A stretch of 11,327 nt of DNA from Alphaproteobacteria bacterium (GCA_018668475.1 JABJCZ010000109.1:1-11327); one strand, 5' to 3'. Counted from the first letter of the stretch, positions 1 to 7,012 are shown. Notes: a model not told the origin generated them from the letters alone. Program-made: numbers and translations.

Positions 1-138
1 ATGCCCAGGCTTGATTTCGGACAGCGCTGCAGGGCGCGGTACGTGGCCACGCACATCAACTTGCGGCGCGCATGCCGAGAGCGCGGCGGCGGACAGCAGG
101 CTGGCAGATAAAAAGATGGTCAGCGATTTTGCGCGCAT
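1..138 (-). CDS. bamE: Outer membrane protein assembly factor BamE (N-terminal fragment, cut by window edge)
   Basis: The minus strand read from position 138 gives 46 codons open to the window edge. The product starts with a lipoprotein signal peptide: basic start (MRAKS), a hydrophobic stretch at about residues 6-19, and a lipobox L20-S21-A22-C23. The mature part then reads VDVRGHVPRPAALSEIKPGH, which matches the first strand and the 'I-K-P-G' entry of the SmpA/OmlA (BamE) fold. In the family this small lipoprotein sits on the inner face of the outer membrane and helps the BamA complex insert beta-barrel proteins. An in-frame TGA two codons upstream of the ATG supports this start, and AAGGGT lies about 12 nt ahead of it. 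Divergence from the ubiquinol-cytochrome c chaperone gene is the usual alphaproteobacterial arrangement. The C-terminal BamE fold is outside the window. Confidence 0.85.
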   Translation of the reverse strand, partial: MRAKSLTIFLSASLLSAAALSACAPQVDVRGHVPRPAALSEIKPGH

Positions 139-154
139 CGCAGATCAGTACCCT

Positions 155-188
155 TCACGTATCGTGAGATCGTATCGGCCATGTTATA
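155..188 (-). promoter_or_regulatory. Possible bamE promoter and palindrome in the divergent spacer
   Basis: The 140-bp spacer between bamE and the chaperone gene contains TATAAC on the minus strand (plus positions 183-188), a good -10 box about 45 nt before the bamE start, but I see no convincing -35 at the usual distance. Between it and the start is a 5+3+5 palindrome, TCACG-TAT-CGTGA (155-167). It would sit in the bamE leader and could be an operator or a small hairpin. No clear promoter is visible for the plus-strand gene. This is weak evidence from consensus matching only. Confidence 0.3.
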
Positions 189-278
189 TCCCGTTGCGGG
201 CCGACACGCCCATGCTCAATGTGCAGAATGTGGTCGGCGACAGGGGCTGTGTCAATCGGCCCGAACAATGAGGTGAAA

Positions 279-842
279 ATGGCAATCATCGGTTGGCTCA
301 AGGGGCTGCGTGGGCGTTCCGCCTGCAAGGAGGCCGCGCACAGAACGTATATCACGACAGTGGCCCAGGCGCGCCTGCCGGCGTTCTATGCCGATCTGGG
401 TGTGCCGGACACCCTGGAAGGCCGCTTCGATCTGATTGTTCTGCATGCGGGGCTGATGTTTCGCCGTTTACGTAAGTCTGGACAGGCCGGTCGCCCGTTG
501 TCGGATGCGTTGTTTGCCGTAATGTTCGACGATTTGGACCAGAACCTGCGCGAGATGGGTGTCGGCGATATGGGCGTGGGCAAAAGGGTGAAAAAGATGG
601 CGCAGGCGTTCTACGGGCGTTGCAAGGCCTATGACGACGCGCTTGATTCGTCCGATCCAGCCGACCTCGTTGAGGCAATTCAGCGCAATGTCTACGGCCC
701 TGCAATGGAGGACTCGCAAAACGCCAAACGACTCACTGATTACGTTCGCGACGTGGTGGTGCATCTTGATGGGCTGCAGGACAGCGTCGTGCTTGCGGGG
801 GACGTATCATTCCCGCCGCTACCGACAAGACCTTCGGCGTAG
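279..842 (+). CDS. Ubiquinol-cytochrome c chaperone family protein (CBP3/UQCC1-like)
   Basis: A 187-residue protein of the ubiquinol-cytochrome c chaperone domain family (Cbp3/UQCC1 in mitochondria), which assists assembly of the cytochrome bc1 complex, chiefly cytochrome b. Hallmarks are visible: Y24-x-x-x-V-x-QAR-x-P-x-FY (24-37), GVPDTLEGRFDLIVLH (41-56), and the core F83-DD-x-D-x-NLREMGVGDMGVGKRVKKM (83-107) followed by FYGR (111-114). The length is normal for the bacterial form, with no signal peptide or membrane segment, so the protein is probably cytoplasmic or peripheral at the membrane. I chose ATG 279 because AGGTGA lies directly ahead (271-276). An upstream in-frame start at 219 would add 20 residues that do not resemble the family. 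It begins the plus-strand block; yceD follows after 65 nt, so the two are probably co-transcribed. Confidence 0.88.
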   Translation: MAIIGWLKGLRGRSACKEAAHRTYITTVAQARLPAFYADLGVPDTLEGRFDLIVLHAGLMFRRLRKSGQAGRPLSDALFAVMFDDLDQNLREMGVGDMGVGKRVKKMAQAFYGRCKAYDDALDSSDPADLVEAIQRNVYGPAMEDSQNAKRLTDYVRDVVVHLDGLQDSVVLAGDVSFPPLPTRPSA

Positions 843-907
843 TTGAATTATTACGGGTGCTGCCCAAATGAGGGCGGGAACCGCGTGACAGGCGATTGAG
901 GATTGGA

Positions 908-1465
908 ATGAGTGAGACAGTTGAACTGGTGCGTGACGTGCTCGTCGCGGACCTGCCTGATGAGGGTCAAACAATCCAGATTCTGGTTGATCGACCGGAA
1001 TGTGACGCTATTGCCGCGCGCCTGGGAGTTCCCGCCCTGGCGAGTCTGGAGGCGACAGTTGTCGTCGTTCGGGTAGAGACGGGCGGGGGCGGGGGCGGGG
1101 TGCGTGTCAGCGGCACATTACGGGCACAGGTAACCCAGCAATGCGTCGTCAGTCTTGAGCTGTTTGACTCGGAAGCAGTTGATTCAATTGATTCTATTTT
1201 TGTTCGTAACATCGATGATACGGAATTTGCGGATATCGAGCGGTCATCTGATGAGCCGCTGATTGAGCATTTGAACGGCAATAAGCTGTGCCTGGGAGAG
1301 CTGGTTGTTGAGCATTTGGCCCTCGCACTCGACCCATACCCGAGACGCCCGGACCAATCGCCTGATGAGATAACCTATTCTCTGGGGCCGGATGGCCCGA
1401 GCACGGAAATCGAAACCGAAAAAGGGCCGTTTTCTGCACTTGGAGAATTGCGTCGCAAGATGTAG
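908..1465 (+). CDS. yceD: YceD family protein (DUF177), 23S rRNA accumulation factor
   Basis: A 185-residue DUF177/YceD protein. The family is linked to accumulation of 23S rRNA and usually lies next to rpmF, as here. Signature parts are the middle 'TQQCVVSLELFDS' (the first conserved Cys, C79, is present; the position of the usual second Cys is Ser82) and the C-terminal 'GELVVEHLALALDPYPRRPD' (130-149), which is strongly typical of alphaproteobacterial members. I took ATG 908 because GAGGA (898-902) is well spaced before it; the alternative is TTG 896. Odd feature: residues 59-64 are six glycines encoded by an extreme G-run (see the separate entry). The gene ends 138 nt before rpmF, and that spacer carries a tandem repeat. 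Confidence 0.85.
   Translation: MSETVELVRDVLVADLPDEGQTIQILVDRPECDAIAARLGVPALASLEATVVVVRVETGGGGGGVRVSGTLRAQVTQQCVVSLELFDSEAVDSIDSIFVRNIDDTEFADIERSSDEPLIEHLNGNKLCLGELVVEHLALALDPYPRRPDQSPDEITYSLGPDGPSTEIETEKGPFSALGELRRKM
1081..1100 (+). other. Perfect G-quadruplex motif inside yceD
   Basis: Four G-runs of 3, 5, 5 and 4 bases (1081-1083, 1085-1089, 1091-1095, 1097-1100) are separated by single cytosines on the coding strand. This satisfies the strictest G3+N1 quadruplex pattern, so both the mRNA and the non-template DNA strand could fold into a parallel quadruplex. It encodes Gly59-Gly64. Whether it folds in the cell is inference. Confidence 0.6.
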
Positions 1466-1546
1466 TGTGCGCCCCAATTGGCTGGACGCGCCCCCGATCG
1501 GAAGATTAATTGATCCTCCAAGGCGGGATCGCGCGGCTTTTGCGTG

Positions 1547-1590
1547 GCCGGATTTGGGCTGGATTTGAGCCGGATCTGAGTCGAATTTGA
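1547..1590 (+). repeat. Four-copy 11-bp tandem repeat upstream of rpmF
   Basis: Four contiguous degenerate 11-bp units read GCCGGATTTGG (1547-1557), GCTGGATTTGA (1558-1568), GCCGGATCTGA (1569-1579) and GTCGAATTTGA (1580-1590). Consensus: GCCGGATTTGA, with 1-2 mismatches per unit. They fill the last 44 bp of the 138-bp yceD-rpmF spacer, ending 13 nt before the rpmF ATG and directly touching its Shine-Dalgarno region (AGAGAGA, 1591-1597). The period is close to one DNA helical turn, so protein sites on one face are possible, or a leader RNA element. The rest of the spacer (1466-1546) shows no clear promoter or terminator to me. Confidence 0.7.
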
Positions 1591-1603
1591 AGAGAGATTC
1601 GTT

Positions 1604-1789
1604 ATGGCAGTTCCAAAGAGGAAAGTATCCCGTTCGCGTCGCGACCAGCGGCGTGCGCATGATTCCCTGCAGCCCTCCAATACCGTTGAATGTGACAACT
1701 GTGGTGAGCTGAAGCTCCCGCACCATGTGTGCAAGGCTTGCGGCAGCTACAGCGGTCGCGATGTGAAAGAGCCAGAAGGCGGCATCTAA
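1604..1789 (+). CDS. rpmF: Large ribosomal subunit protein bL32
   Basis: A 61-residue protein beginning [20 protein letters not shown], the typical L32 N-terminus (Ala-Val-Pro-Lys-x-Lys, then a very basic stretch). The C-terminal half has a zinc ribbon: C30-x2-C33 and C43-x2-C46. This is therefore the zinc-binding (C+) version rather than the cysteine-free paralogue. It is part of the 50S subunit near the peptidyl-transferase side. The start follows AGAGAGA (1591-1597) by 6 nt. The gene lies between yceD and plsX, a widespread bacterial arrangement coupling ribosome and lipid synthesis; plsX begins 32 nt downstream and is probably in the same transcript. Length and motifs are standard. Confidence 0.97.
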   Translation: MAVPKRKVSRSRRDQRRAHDSLQPSNTVECDNCGELKLPHHVCKACGSYSGRDVKEPEGGI

Positions 1790-1821
1790 CACAGCAGGAC
1801 AACGAGAGCCGGGGCGTCGCA

Positions 1822-2871
1822 ATGACCAAGGAAATCGTTCTCGCACTTGATGCGATGGGTGGCGACAAAGCGCCGGACATGGTTATCAAGGGCGCGAACA
1901 TTGCGCGCGTTCGCCACCCCCAGGTGCGGTTCAAGTTCTTCGGCGACAGCAAGGCGATTGATCCTGTCCTGAACCGGTTCAAGCGTTTGAAGCCGGTCAG
2001 CAGTGTTCACCATGCTGAAGAGGTGGTCGAAGACGACCTCAAGCCATCTGTAGCGTTGCGACAGCGCCGAAAATCGAGCATGCGCCTGGCGATTGATGCG
2101 GTAAAGACCGGTGACGCCGATGGCATCGTGTCTGCGGGCAATACCGGTGCGATGATGGCATTCGCCAAATTGAGTCTGCGGACCCTGCCGGGCATTAACC
2201 GCCCGGCGATGGTGTCTGTGTTCCCGACCGAGCGAAGCGAATGCGTGATGCTCGATTTGGGGGCGAATATTGATTGCGATTCGGTGACCCTGGTCCAGTT
2301 TGCGATGATGGGCGAAGTGTTTGCCCGCAACGTGCTGGGCGTGCATGAGCCGACGGTCGGACTGCTTAATATTGGCACCGAAGAGTTGAAGGGCAATGAG
2401 ACAATCCGTCAGGCCGCTGCGATCCTGCGCGACGCGGACCTGCCCATTAAGTTCCACGGGTTTATTGAAGGCAACGATATCGCGGCGGGCACCGTGGATG
2501 TTGTGGTGACCGACGGGTTTGCCGGCAATGTCGCGTTGAAGACGGCCGAGGGCGTTGCCAAGCTTTATATCGAGTATATGAGGAGTGCTTTTCGGCGCGG
2601 CCTGTTGTCACGCATTGGTTTTTTGCTGGCCCGGCCAGCGCTGCGGGCTTTGCGCGACCGGGTTGATCCGCGCGCCTACAACGGCGGAACCTTCTTGGGC
2701 CTGAACGGTGTCGCCGTGAAGAGCCATGGTGGAACTGACCACAAAGGCTTTGCCAATGCGCTCAGCGTTGCCGTCGATATGATAGAGCAGGGCGTGAATC
2801 CGAAAATTATCGAGGAACTGGAGCGGGTCAATCTTGACGACGTGCCCGATATTGCAAGGGCTGCGGTCTAG
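1822..2871 (+). CDS. plsX: Phosphate acyltransferase PlsX
   Basis: A 349-residue PlsX, which converts acyl-ACP and phosphate to acyl-phosphate, the donor used by PlsY in the first step of phospholipid synthesis; it is a peripheral membrane enzyme. Family signatures are LALDAMGGD (7-15), SAGNTGA (104-110), the [12 protein letters not shown] block (182-193), the [14 protein letters not shown] loop (231-244) and [18 protein letters not shown] (286-303). Length is normal. I chose ATG 1822 because the homologous sequence begins there ([14 protein letters not shown]); the reading frame extends upstream through rpmF in another frame, with no family similarity. The nearest purine-rich ribosome-binding candidate is modest (GAGAG, 1804-1808). 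The stop codon is followed after one base by the fabH ATG, so translation of the two is probably coupled. Confidence 0.97.
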   Translation: MTKEIVLALDAMGGDKAPDMVIKGANIARVRHPQVRFKFFGDSKAIDPVLNRFKRLKPVSSVHHAEEVVEDDLKPSVALRQRRKSSMRLAIDAVKTGDADGIVSAGNTGAMMAFAKLSLRTLPGINRPAMVSVFPTERSECVMLDLGANIDCDSVTLVQFAMMGEVFARNVLGVHEPTVGLLNIGTEELKGNETIRQAAAILRDADLPIKFHGFIEGNDIAAGTVDVVVTDGFAGNVALKTAEGVAKLYIEYMRSAFRRGLLSRIGFLLARPALRALRDRVDPRAYNGGTFLGLNGVAVKSHGGTDHKGFANALSVAVDMIEQGVNPKIIEELERVNLDDVPDIARAAV

Positions 2872-2872
2872 T

Positions 2873-3844
2873 ATGTTGCGTTCCCGGTTCATTGGTTGCG
2901 GCGGGTACCTGCCGGAAAAAATCCTGACCAACGACGATCTCGCAAAAATCGTTGATACCACCGATGAGTGGATTGTCGAGCGCAGCGGTATTCGCGAGCG
3001 CCATATTGCGGCTGAAGGTGAACTGACCTCCGACCTTGCAACAGCAGCAGCCATGGCCGCCCTTGAAAACGCAGGCGTGACGGCGGCTGATGTTGATCTG
3101 CTGATTGTTGCAACCTCCACCGCCGATAATACTTTTCCGGCCACGGCGACCCGGGTTCAGGCCAAGCTCGGTATGGGGAGCGGGCTCGCCTTCGATGTTC
3201 AGGCGGTCTGTGCCGGCTTCATTTGTGCACTGAACGTGGCAGATAACTTCGTCAAGGCCGGCCAGGCCCGAACCGTGCTTGTCATTGGGGCGGAAACATA
3301 TTCGCGCATTCTGGACTGGACCGACCGGGCAACCTGCGTGTTGTTCGGCGATGGCGCCGGCGCGGTCGTGCTGCGGAGCGAGGAGGGCAAGGGCACTTCG
3401 AGTGACCATGGTCTGCTAGCCACATGTGTGCATTCCGATGGCAATCATTATGATGCGCTGTATGTCGATGGCGGCGTGTCCAGCACGCAAACGGCAGGAC
3501 ACCTGCGGATGCAGGGCAAGGAAGTTTTTAAACACGCTGTTGGAAAACTGGCGGCGGTAGCAAGCGAGGCTGCGGCTGCGGCCGACCTCACGATGGATGA
3601 TATCGACTGGTTGGTGCCGCATCAGGCCAATCGGCGCATCATGGATGCCACCGCACGCAAGCTCGGAATCGCCATGGAGAAACTGGTGGTTACGGTTGAC
3701 CGCCATGCCAATACGTCGTCGGCGTCGATCCCGCTGGCGCTGAATGAAGCCGTTCGCGACGGACGCATTTGCGACGGTGACCTCGTGCTTCTAGAGGCAA
3801 TTGGGGGTGGTCTCGTCTGGGGTGCCGGAGTTGCTCGCTGGTAA
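2873..3844 (+). CDS. fabH: Beta-ketoacyl-ACP synthase III (FabH)
   Basis: A 323-residue KAS III, which condenses acetyl-CoA (or another short acyl-CoA) with malonyl-ACP to start type II fatty acid synthesis. The catalytic triad is visible: Cys113 in DVQAVCAGF, His250 in LVPHQAN and Asn280 in [11 protein letters not shown]. Further family motifs are [14 protein letters not shown] (31-44), the [10 protein letters not shown] segment (158-167) and the terminal [13 protein letters not shown] (311-323). Length is standard. The start is ATG 2873, one base after plsX; its ribosome-binding site must lie inside the plsX 3' end (AAGGG, 2855-2859), consistent with coupling. The reading frame is open a little upstream (TTG 2834) but that part is plsX sequence. 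A hairpin with a T-run downstream probably ends the transcript. Confidence 0.97.
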   Translation: MLRSRFIGCGGYLPEKILTNDDLAKIVDTTDEWIVERSGIRERHIAAEGELTSDLATAAAMAALENAGVTAADVDLLIVATSTADNTFPATATRVQAKLGMGSGLAFDVQAVCAGFICALNVADNFVKAGQARTVLVIGAETYSRILDWTDRATCVLFGDGAGAVVLRSEEGKGTSSDHGLLATCVHSDGNHYDALYVDGGVSSTQTAGHLRMQGKEVFKHAVGKLAAVASEAAAAADLTMDDIDWLVPHQANRRIMDATARKLGIAMEKLVVTVDRHANTSSASIPLALNEAVRDGRICDGDLVLLEAIGGGLVWGAGVARW

Positions 3845-3884
3845 GCTTCTGACAAGCCCCGAAAAAATGGTATTCAGCGAGTTG

Positions 3885-3914
3885 ACGGTAGAGCCTTGAA
3901 GAGCTACCGTTTTT
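3885..3914 (+). terminator. Intrinsic terminator after fabH (overlaps a possible ihfA -35 box)
   Basis: A 7-bp perfect stem ACGGTAG (3885-3891) / CTACCGT (3904-3910) with a 12-nt loop, followed by five T residues (3910-3914). It lies 40 nt after the fabH stop and would separate the yceD-rpmF-plsX-fabH transcript from ihfA. The stem is short and only partly GC, so termination may be incomplete. The same DNA holds TTGACG (3882-3887) with TACCGT 17 bp later (3905-3910), a possible weak promoter for ihfA. Confidence 0.6.
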
Positions 3915-3941
3915 CCTTGGGGAAAAGGGAGATAGCCAACA

Positions 3942-4427
3942 ATGACCGGCAAAACGGTCACGCGAGCGGATCTTGCAGAGGCGGTCTATAGAGAGATCGG
4001 CTTGTCCCGCAATGAGTCCGCAAAGCTTGTAGAATCGGTGCTGGCATTGATCGGCGACGGCTTGACTCGTGGTGAAACGGTCAAGATTTCGTCGTTCGGC
4101 AGTTTTTCCGTGCGTACCAAGGGTCAACGTATCGGACGCAATCCGAAGACCGGGGAAGAAGTCCCCATCATGCCTCGAAAAGTGTTGGTTTTCAGGGCCT
4201 CTCACGTTTTGAAGGACTGGATCAACGGCATTGAGCCGGACGATCAGGACGGCATGGGGGGACTTGCAGCGGGTCGCGCAGATGGCAGCATGGGAGCGGC
4301 GTCTTCGGCCACAACTCCTGCCGGTGAATCTTCTATCCCTGCGCGCGAGCCTGCGACGGAGTTTGGGTCTTCCGGCCACGGGTTGCCGGATGATCCACCC
4401 GATCGGGGTGGGTCGTCGGGGTCCTAA
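3942..4427 (+). CDS. ihfA: Integration host factor subunit alpha with long C-terminal tail
   Basis: A 161-residue HU/IHF family protein whose first ~96 residues match IHF-alpha: [19 protein letters not shown] (5-23), the [12 protein letters not shown] strand (47-58) and the beta-arm [12 protein letters not shown] (65-76) with the intercalating Pro68, followed by [11 protein letters not shown]. With IHF-beta it bends DNA at specific sites in recombination, replication and transcription. IHF-alpha is usually about 100 residues. Here residues ~97-161 add a 60-odd residue tail rich in Gly, Ser, Ala, Pro and Asp, probably disordered. There is no frameshift within the family domain, and the tail is in the same frame. 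ATG 3942 follows AGGGAG (3926-3931). The MerR gene starts 3 nt after the stop, so the pair is an operon, the usual arrangement in alphaproteobacteria. Confidence 0.93.
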   Translation: MTGKTVTRADLAEAVYREIGLSRNESAKLVESVLALIGDGLTRGETVKISSFGSFSVRTKGQRIGRNPKTGEEVPIMPRKVLVFRASHVLKDWINGIEPDDQDGMGGLAAGRADGSMGAASSATTPAGESSIPAREPATEFGSSGHGLPDDPPDRGGSSGS

Positions 4428-4430
4428 AAT

Positions 4431-4859
4431 ATGGTTGAGCCGTCGCTTGCAGATGATGGGCGCGCCGACAAGTCGCCTGAAGCATTTCGGACAATTCGTG
4501 AAGTTTCCGAGGCACTTGACGTGCCTCAGCATGTGCTGCGCTTCTGGGAAACTAAATTCAAGCAGCTGCGCCCGCTCAAGCGAGGCGGTGGCAGACGCTA
4601 TTACCGCCCCGAAGATTTCGCACTGCTCCAGGATATTCGCAAGTTGCTGTATACGGATGGCTATACCATTCGTGGTGTTCAAAAATTGTTGCGAGATAAC
4701 GGCGGCAAACTGCCCGACGGAGAGGTGACGGAAACCGTGACCGCCGAAGAGGCCGCGACGGATTTCCAGGTTGATGCCGGCGCCCGGGGTGAGATTGAAA
4801 AGGCGATTGAGGAGCTGACGACGTTGCGCGAAATGCTGCGCGGTCGGATGCCCAGCTAA
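4431..4859 (+). CDS. MerR family transcriptional regulator (ihfA-linked)
   Basis: A 142-residue MerR-type DNA-binding protein. Residues ~19-41 ([23 protein letters not shown]) form the helix-turn-helix. [21 protein letters not shown] (42-62) is the wing, with the arginine-tyrosine motif of the family, and [25 protein letters not shown] (63-87) is the second winged-helix part. An acidic linker (97-117) and a heptad-like helix (about 119-138) probably form the dimerising coiled coil. There are no cysteines, so it is not a metal sensor of the MerR/CueR type, and there is no obvious ligand domain. Its target is unknown. The gene is 3 nt behind ihfA, a conserved pairing in this lineage. The only ribosome-binding candidate is a weak GGGG in the ihfA end. 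Confidence 0.9.
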   Translation: MVEPSLADDGRADKSPEAFRTIREVSEALDVPQHVLRFWETKFKQLRPLKRGGGRRYYRPEDFALLQDIRKLLYTDGYTIRGVQKLLRDNGGKLPDGEVTETVTAEEAATDFQVDAGARGEIEKAIEELTTLREMLRGRMPS

Positions 4860-4884
4860 TCTGGTGCAATCCCGTTATGCCAAA

Positions 4885-4913
4885 TTGCCACCGGTTGATG
4901 GCAGAGGTATAGT
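4885..4913 (+). promoter_or_regulatory. Sigma-70 promoter of tRNA-Pro with GC-rich discriminator
   Basis: TTGCCA (4885-4890), a 17-bp spacer and TATAGT (4908-4913) form a near-consensus promoter. Transcription should start near 4920, about 23 nt before the mature tRNA. The DNA immediately after the -10 box is almost purely G+C (GCGCGCCCCGCC, 4914-4925), the kind of discriminator that makes stable-RNA promoters sensitive to ppGpp/DksA. Stringent control is inference from this pattern. Confidence 0.7.
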
Positions 4914-4942
4914 GCGCGCCCCGCCAGCAGAATACCGAGTGT

Positions 4943-5019
4943 CGGAGCGTAGCGCAGCCTGGTAGCGCACCAGTCTGGGGGACTGGGGGTCGCCGGTTCG
5001 AGTCCGGCCGCTCCGACCA
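4943..5019 (+). tRNA. tRNA-Pro (anticodon GGG)
   Basis: A complete cloverleaf of 77 nt including encoded CCA. The acceptor stem CGGAGCG (4943-4949) pairs perfectly with CGCTCCG (5009-5015), then A and CCA (5017-5019). D-arm GCGC/GCGC encloses AGCCTGGTA. The anticodon stem CCAGT/ACTGG (4970-4974 / 4982-4986) is perfect, with loop CTGGGGG and anticodon GGG at 4977-4979, decoding CCC and CCU. The T-arm GCCGG-TTCGAGT-CCGGC is perfect. Overall form matches bacterial proline tRNAs. It lies after the ihfA-merR pair, as in many alphaproteobacteria. I see no intrinsic terminator in the 54 nt before the next gene. Confidence 0.97.
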
Positions 5020-5073
5020 CTCGTTCAAAAATATGCGGGTCCGACAAGCGGCCTGATTCCGGGGAGACTAATC

Positions 5074-6225
5074 ATGAAGCTCAGCACTGACCGAATTCTC
5101 ACTACCCATGTTGGCAGCATGCCACGGTCCGACGTTGTATCTGACATGCTCCTGGCCAAGGAAGCCGGCGAGCTTGATGATCTGGCGGCCTTCGACGATG
5201 TGATGCACAAGGCGGTGCTCGACGTGGTGCAGCATCAGGTCGAGGTGGGCATTGATATTGTCAGTGATGGCGAGATGAGCAAGATCGGCTATGCCACATA
5301 TATCAAGGACCGGCTGACCGGCTTTGACGGCGACAGCCCGCGCCGCATCCCGGCAGATCTGGAGCAGTATCCGGCTTATGTTCAGAAAATCGCATCGCAT
5401 GGTGAGACACCGAAACTCAAGCGGCCGCAGTGCGTCGGAGAGATCACCCTCAAGGATGCCGCGCCGCTCGACAAGGATATCGCCAATCTGACCGAGGCGG
5501 TCGCGACGGCCGGCGCAACAGAAGGTTTCATGAACGCGGCGTCGCCCGGTGTCATTTCGGTGTTTCAGCCCAACGCCTATTATCCCAGCGAGGACGCCTA
5601 CCTCGACGTTCTGGCCGACATTATGAAGGCTGAGTACGAAGCAATTGTCGGGGCCGGGCTGGTCATTCAGCTGGATTGCCCGGACCTGGCGATGGGTCGA
5701 CACACGCAATTCTCGGACCTTACCGACGACGAGTTTGTCAAACGCGCGGCACGCCAGGTCGAGGCACTCAACCATGCTTTAGCCAACGTGCCGGCGGAGC
5801 AAACGCGGATGCATGTCTGCTGGGGCAATTACGAGGGCCCGCACATTTGCGATATTCCGGTTCAGAAGATTTTTGATGTTGTCATGGGCGCCAAGCCTTC
5901 TGTGGTGTCCTTCGAAGCTTCTAACCCGCGGCACGCGCATGAATGGCAGGTATGGAAGGAGTTCAAGGACCGGATTCCCGAAAACAAAGTGTTGATGCCG
6001 GGCGTGATTGATTCAGTGTCCAACTTTGTCGAGCACCCGGAACTCGTTGCTGAACGGATCACTCGTTTTGCCGATATCGTGGGCAAGGAACGTGTGCTTG
6101 CCGGGTCCGATTGCGGATTTGCAACATTTGCCGGCTTTGGCAAGATCGACCCGGATATCGCATTTGCGAAACTGAAAACATTGGCCGAGGGCGCCGCGCT
6201 TGCTTCCGAGCGGCTCTGGGCCTGA
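5074..6225 (+). CDS. Stand-alone MetE C-terminal-domain protein (cobalamin-independent methionine synthase II family)
   Basis: A 383-residue protein of the MetE C-terminal (zinc, TIM-barrel) family; full MetE is about 750 residues, so the N-terminal half is absent by design rather than by truncation. The start has the family's TTHVGSMPR (10-18) and DGEMSKIGYATYI (65-77). The zinc ligands expected from MetE are in place: His247 and Cys249 (RMHVCWGN), Glu281 (SFEAS) and Cys347 (GSDCGF). In full MetE this site activates homocysteine for methylation by methyltetrahydrofolate. Relatives of this size include core methionine synthases and epoxyalkane:coenzyme M transferases, so the thiol and methyl or alkyl donor cannot be fixed from sequence alone. 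Start ATG 5074 follows GGGGAGA (5061-5067). It lies 54 nt after the tRNA and 40 nt before the next gene. Confidence 0.85.
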   Translation: MKLSTDRILTTHVGSMPRSDVVSDMLLAKEAGELDDLAAFDDVMHKAVLDVVQHQVEVGIDIVSDGEMSKIGYATYIKDRLTGFDGDSPRRIPADLEQYPAYVQKIASHGETPKLKRPQCVGEITLKDAAPLDKDIANLTEAVATAGATEGFMNAASPGVISVFQPNAYYPSEDAYLDVLADIMKAEYEAIVGAGLVIQLDCPDLAMGRHTQFSDLTDDEFVKRAARQVEALNHALANVPAEQTRMHVCWGNYEGPHICDIPVQKIFDVVMGAKPSVVSFEASNPRHAHEWQVWKEFKDRIPENKVLMPGVIDSVSNFVEHPELVAERITRFADIVGKERVLAGSDCGFATFAGFGKIDPDIAFAKLKTLAEGAALASERLWA

Positions 6226-6265
6226 TCACCGCACGTAGCCTGCTGGACCGACCGGTGGATGACCC

Positions 6266-7012
6266 ATGTGTGGTCGCTACAGTCTGACAACGCCGCCTGA
6301 GGCTATGGTCCGGCTGTTCGGACTGCAGACCTCTCCCAACCTGCCGTCACGCTATAATATTGCGCCGACCCAGCAGGCACCGGTAATCCTCGCGCAGCCC
6401 GCAGGTGGGCGACGGCTACAGTCCATGCGCTGGGGGCTCGTGCCTCCTTGGTCGAAAAGTCCTGACGGTGGCGCACCGTTGATCAACGCCAGGGCTGAAA
6501 CCGTGGCTGAGAAGCCCTCGTTTCGCGCGGCCTTTCAAAAGCGTCGGTGCCTGGTTCCGGCGGACAGCTACTACGAGTGGATCGGTCAGAAAGGCGCGAA
6601 GCAGCCTGTTCGCATTCAGGCACCGGATCAGGGCGTATTCGCTTTCGCCGGCCTGTGGGAGCGTTGGTCGCCGGCTCCTTCGGGGCCGCTGGGGCCGGCC
6701 GCGAATGCCGCTCCGGCGGAGAGTATCGACAGCTTCACCATCGTGACGACTGCCGCAACGCCTTCGATTCAAGCCATCCACCACCGTATGCCGGTCATTG
6801 TTCCACCAAGTTTGTTTGATGCGTGGATCGACCCGACATTAAGCGCTGGTGCCTTGCAAGAAATTATCGATACTGCTGCGGCTGACGATTTCACGGCGAC
6901 CGCTGTGAGCCGGCGCGTGAGCAATGTCAGGAACGATGATCCCGATTGTATTGAGCCTCTGCCTGTGCAGCCTGACTTTAAGAACCCCGAACAAGAGGAC
7001 CTGTTGATATGA
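6266..7012 (+). CDS. SOS response-associated peptidase / abasic-site processing protein (YedK/HMCES family)
   Basis: A 248-residue SRAP-domain protein. The active-site set is complete: Cys2 exposed after removal of Met1 (MCGRYSL), Asn74 in INARAET, Glu104 in SYYEW and His172 in IHHRMP. In YedK and human HMCES, Cys2 forms a thiazolidine crosslink with abasic sites in single-stranded DNA and shields them during replication. Other typical segments are RYNIAPTQ (29-36), MRWGLVPPW (54-62), RRCLVPADSYYEW (93-105) and FAGLWERW (127-134). Residues 138-152 form a Gly/Pro/Ala-rich insertion. GGTGGA (6254-6259) precedes the ATG by 6 nt. Its TGA overlaps the start of the following hydratase-like gene (ATGA), so they are translationally coupled. 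No LexA-type box is evident to me upstream. Confidence 0.92.
   Translation: MCGRYSLTTPPEAMVRLFGLQTSPNLPSRYNIAPTQQAPVILAQPAGGRRLQSMRWGLVPPWSKSPDGGAPLINARAETVAEKPSFRAAFQKRRCLVPADSYYEWIGQKGAKQPVRIQAPDQGVFAFAGLWERWSPAPSGPLGPAANAAPAESIDSFTIVTTAATPSIQAIHHRMPVIVPPSLFDAWIDPTLSAGALQEIIDTAAADDFTATAVSRRVSNVRNDDPDCIEPLPVQPDFKNPEQEDLLI

Noticed and set aside
3690..4682. 330-codon minus-strand frame across the end of fabH, ihfA and the MerR gene
   Set aside because: It is antisense to three recognised genes and to their spacer. The product is Arg/His/Cys-rich without domain motifs, typical of a shadow frame.
4231..4728. 165-codon plus-strand frame overlapping the end of ihfA and the start of the MerR gene
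   Set aside because: Its product resembles no family, and it lies in another frame over two clearly homologous genes with a normal 3-nt junction. It is a shadow frame of G+C-rich DNA.
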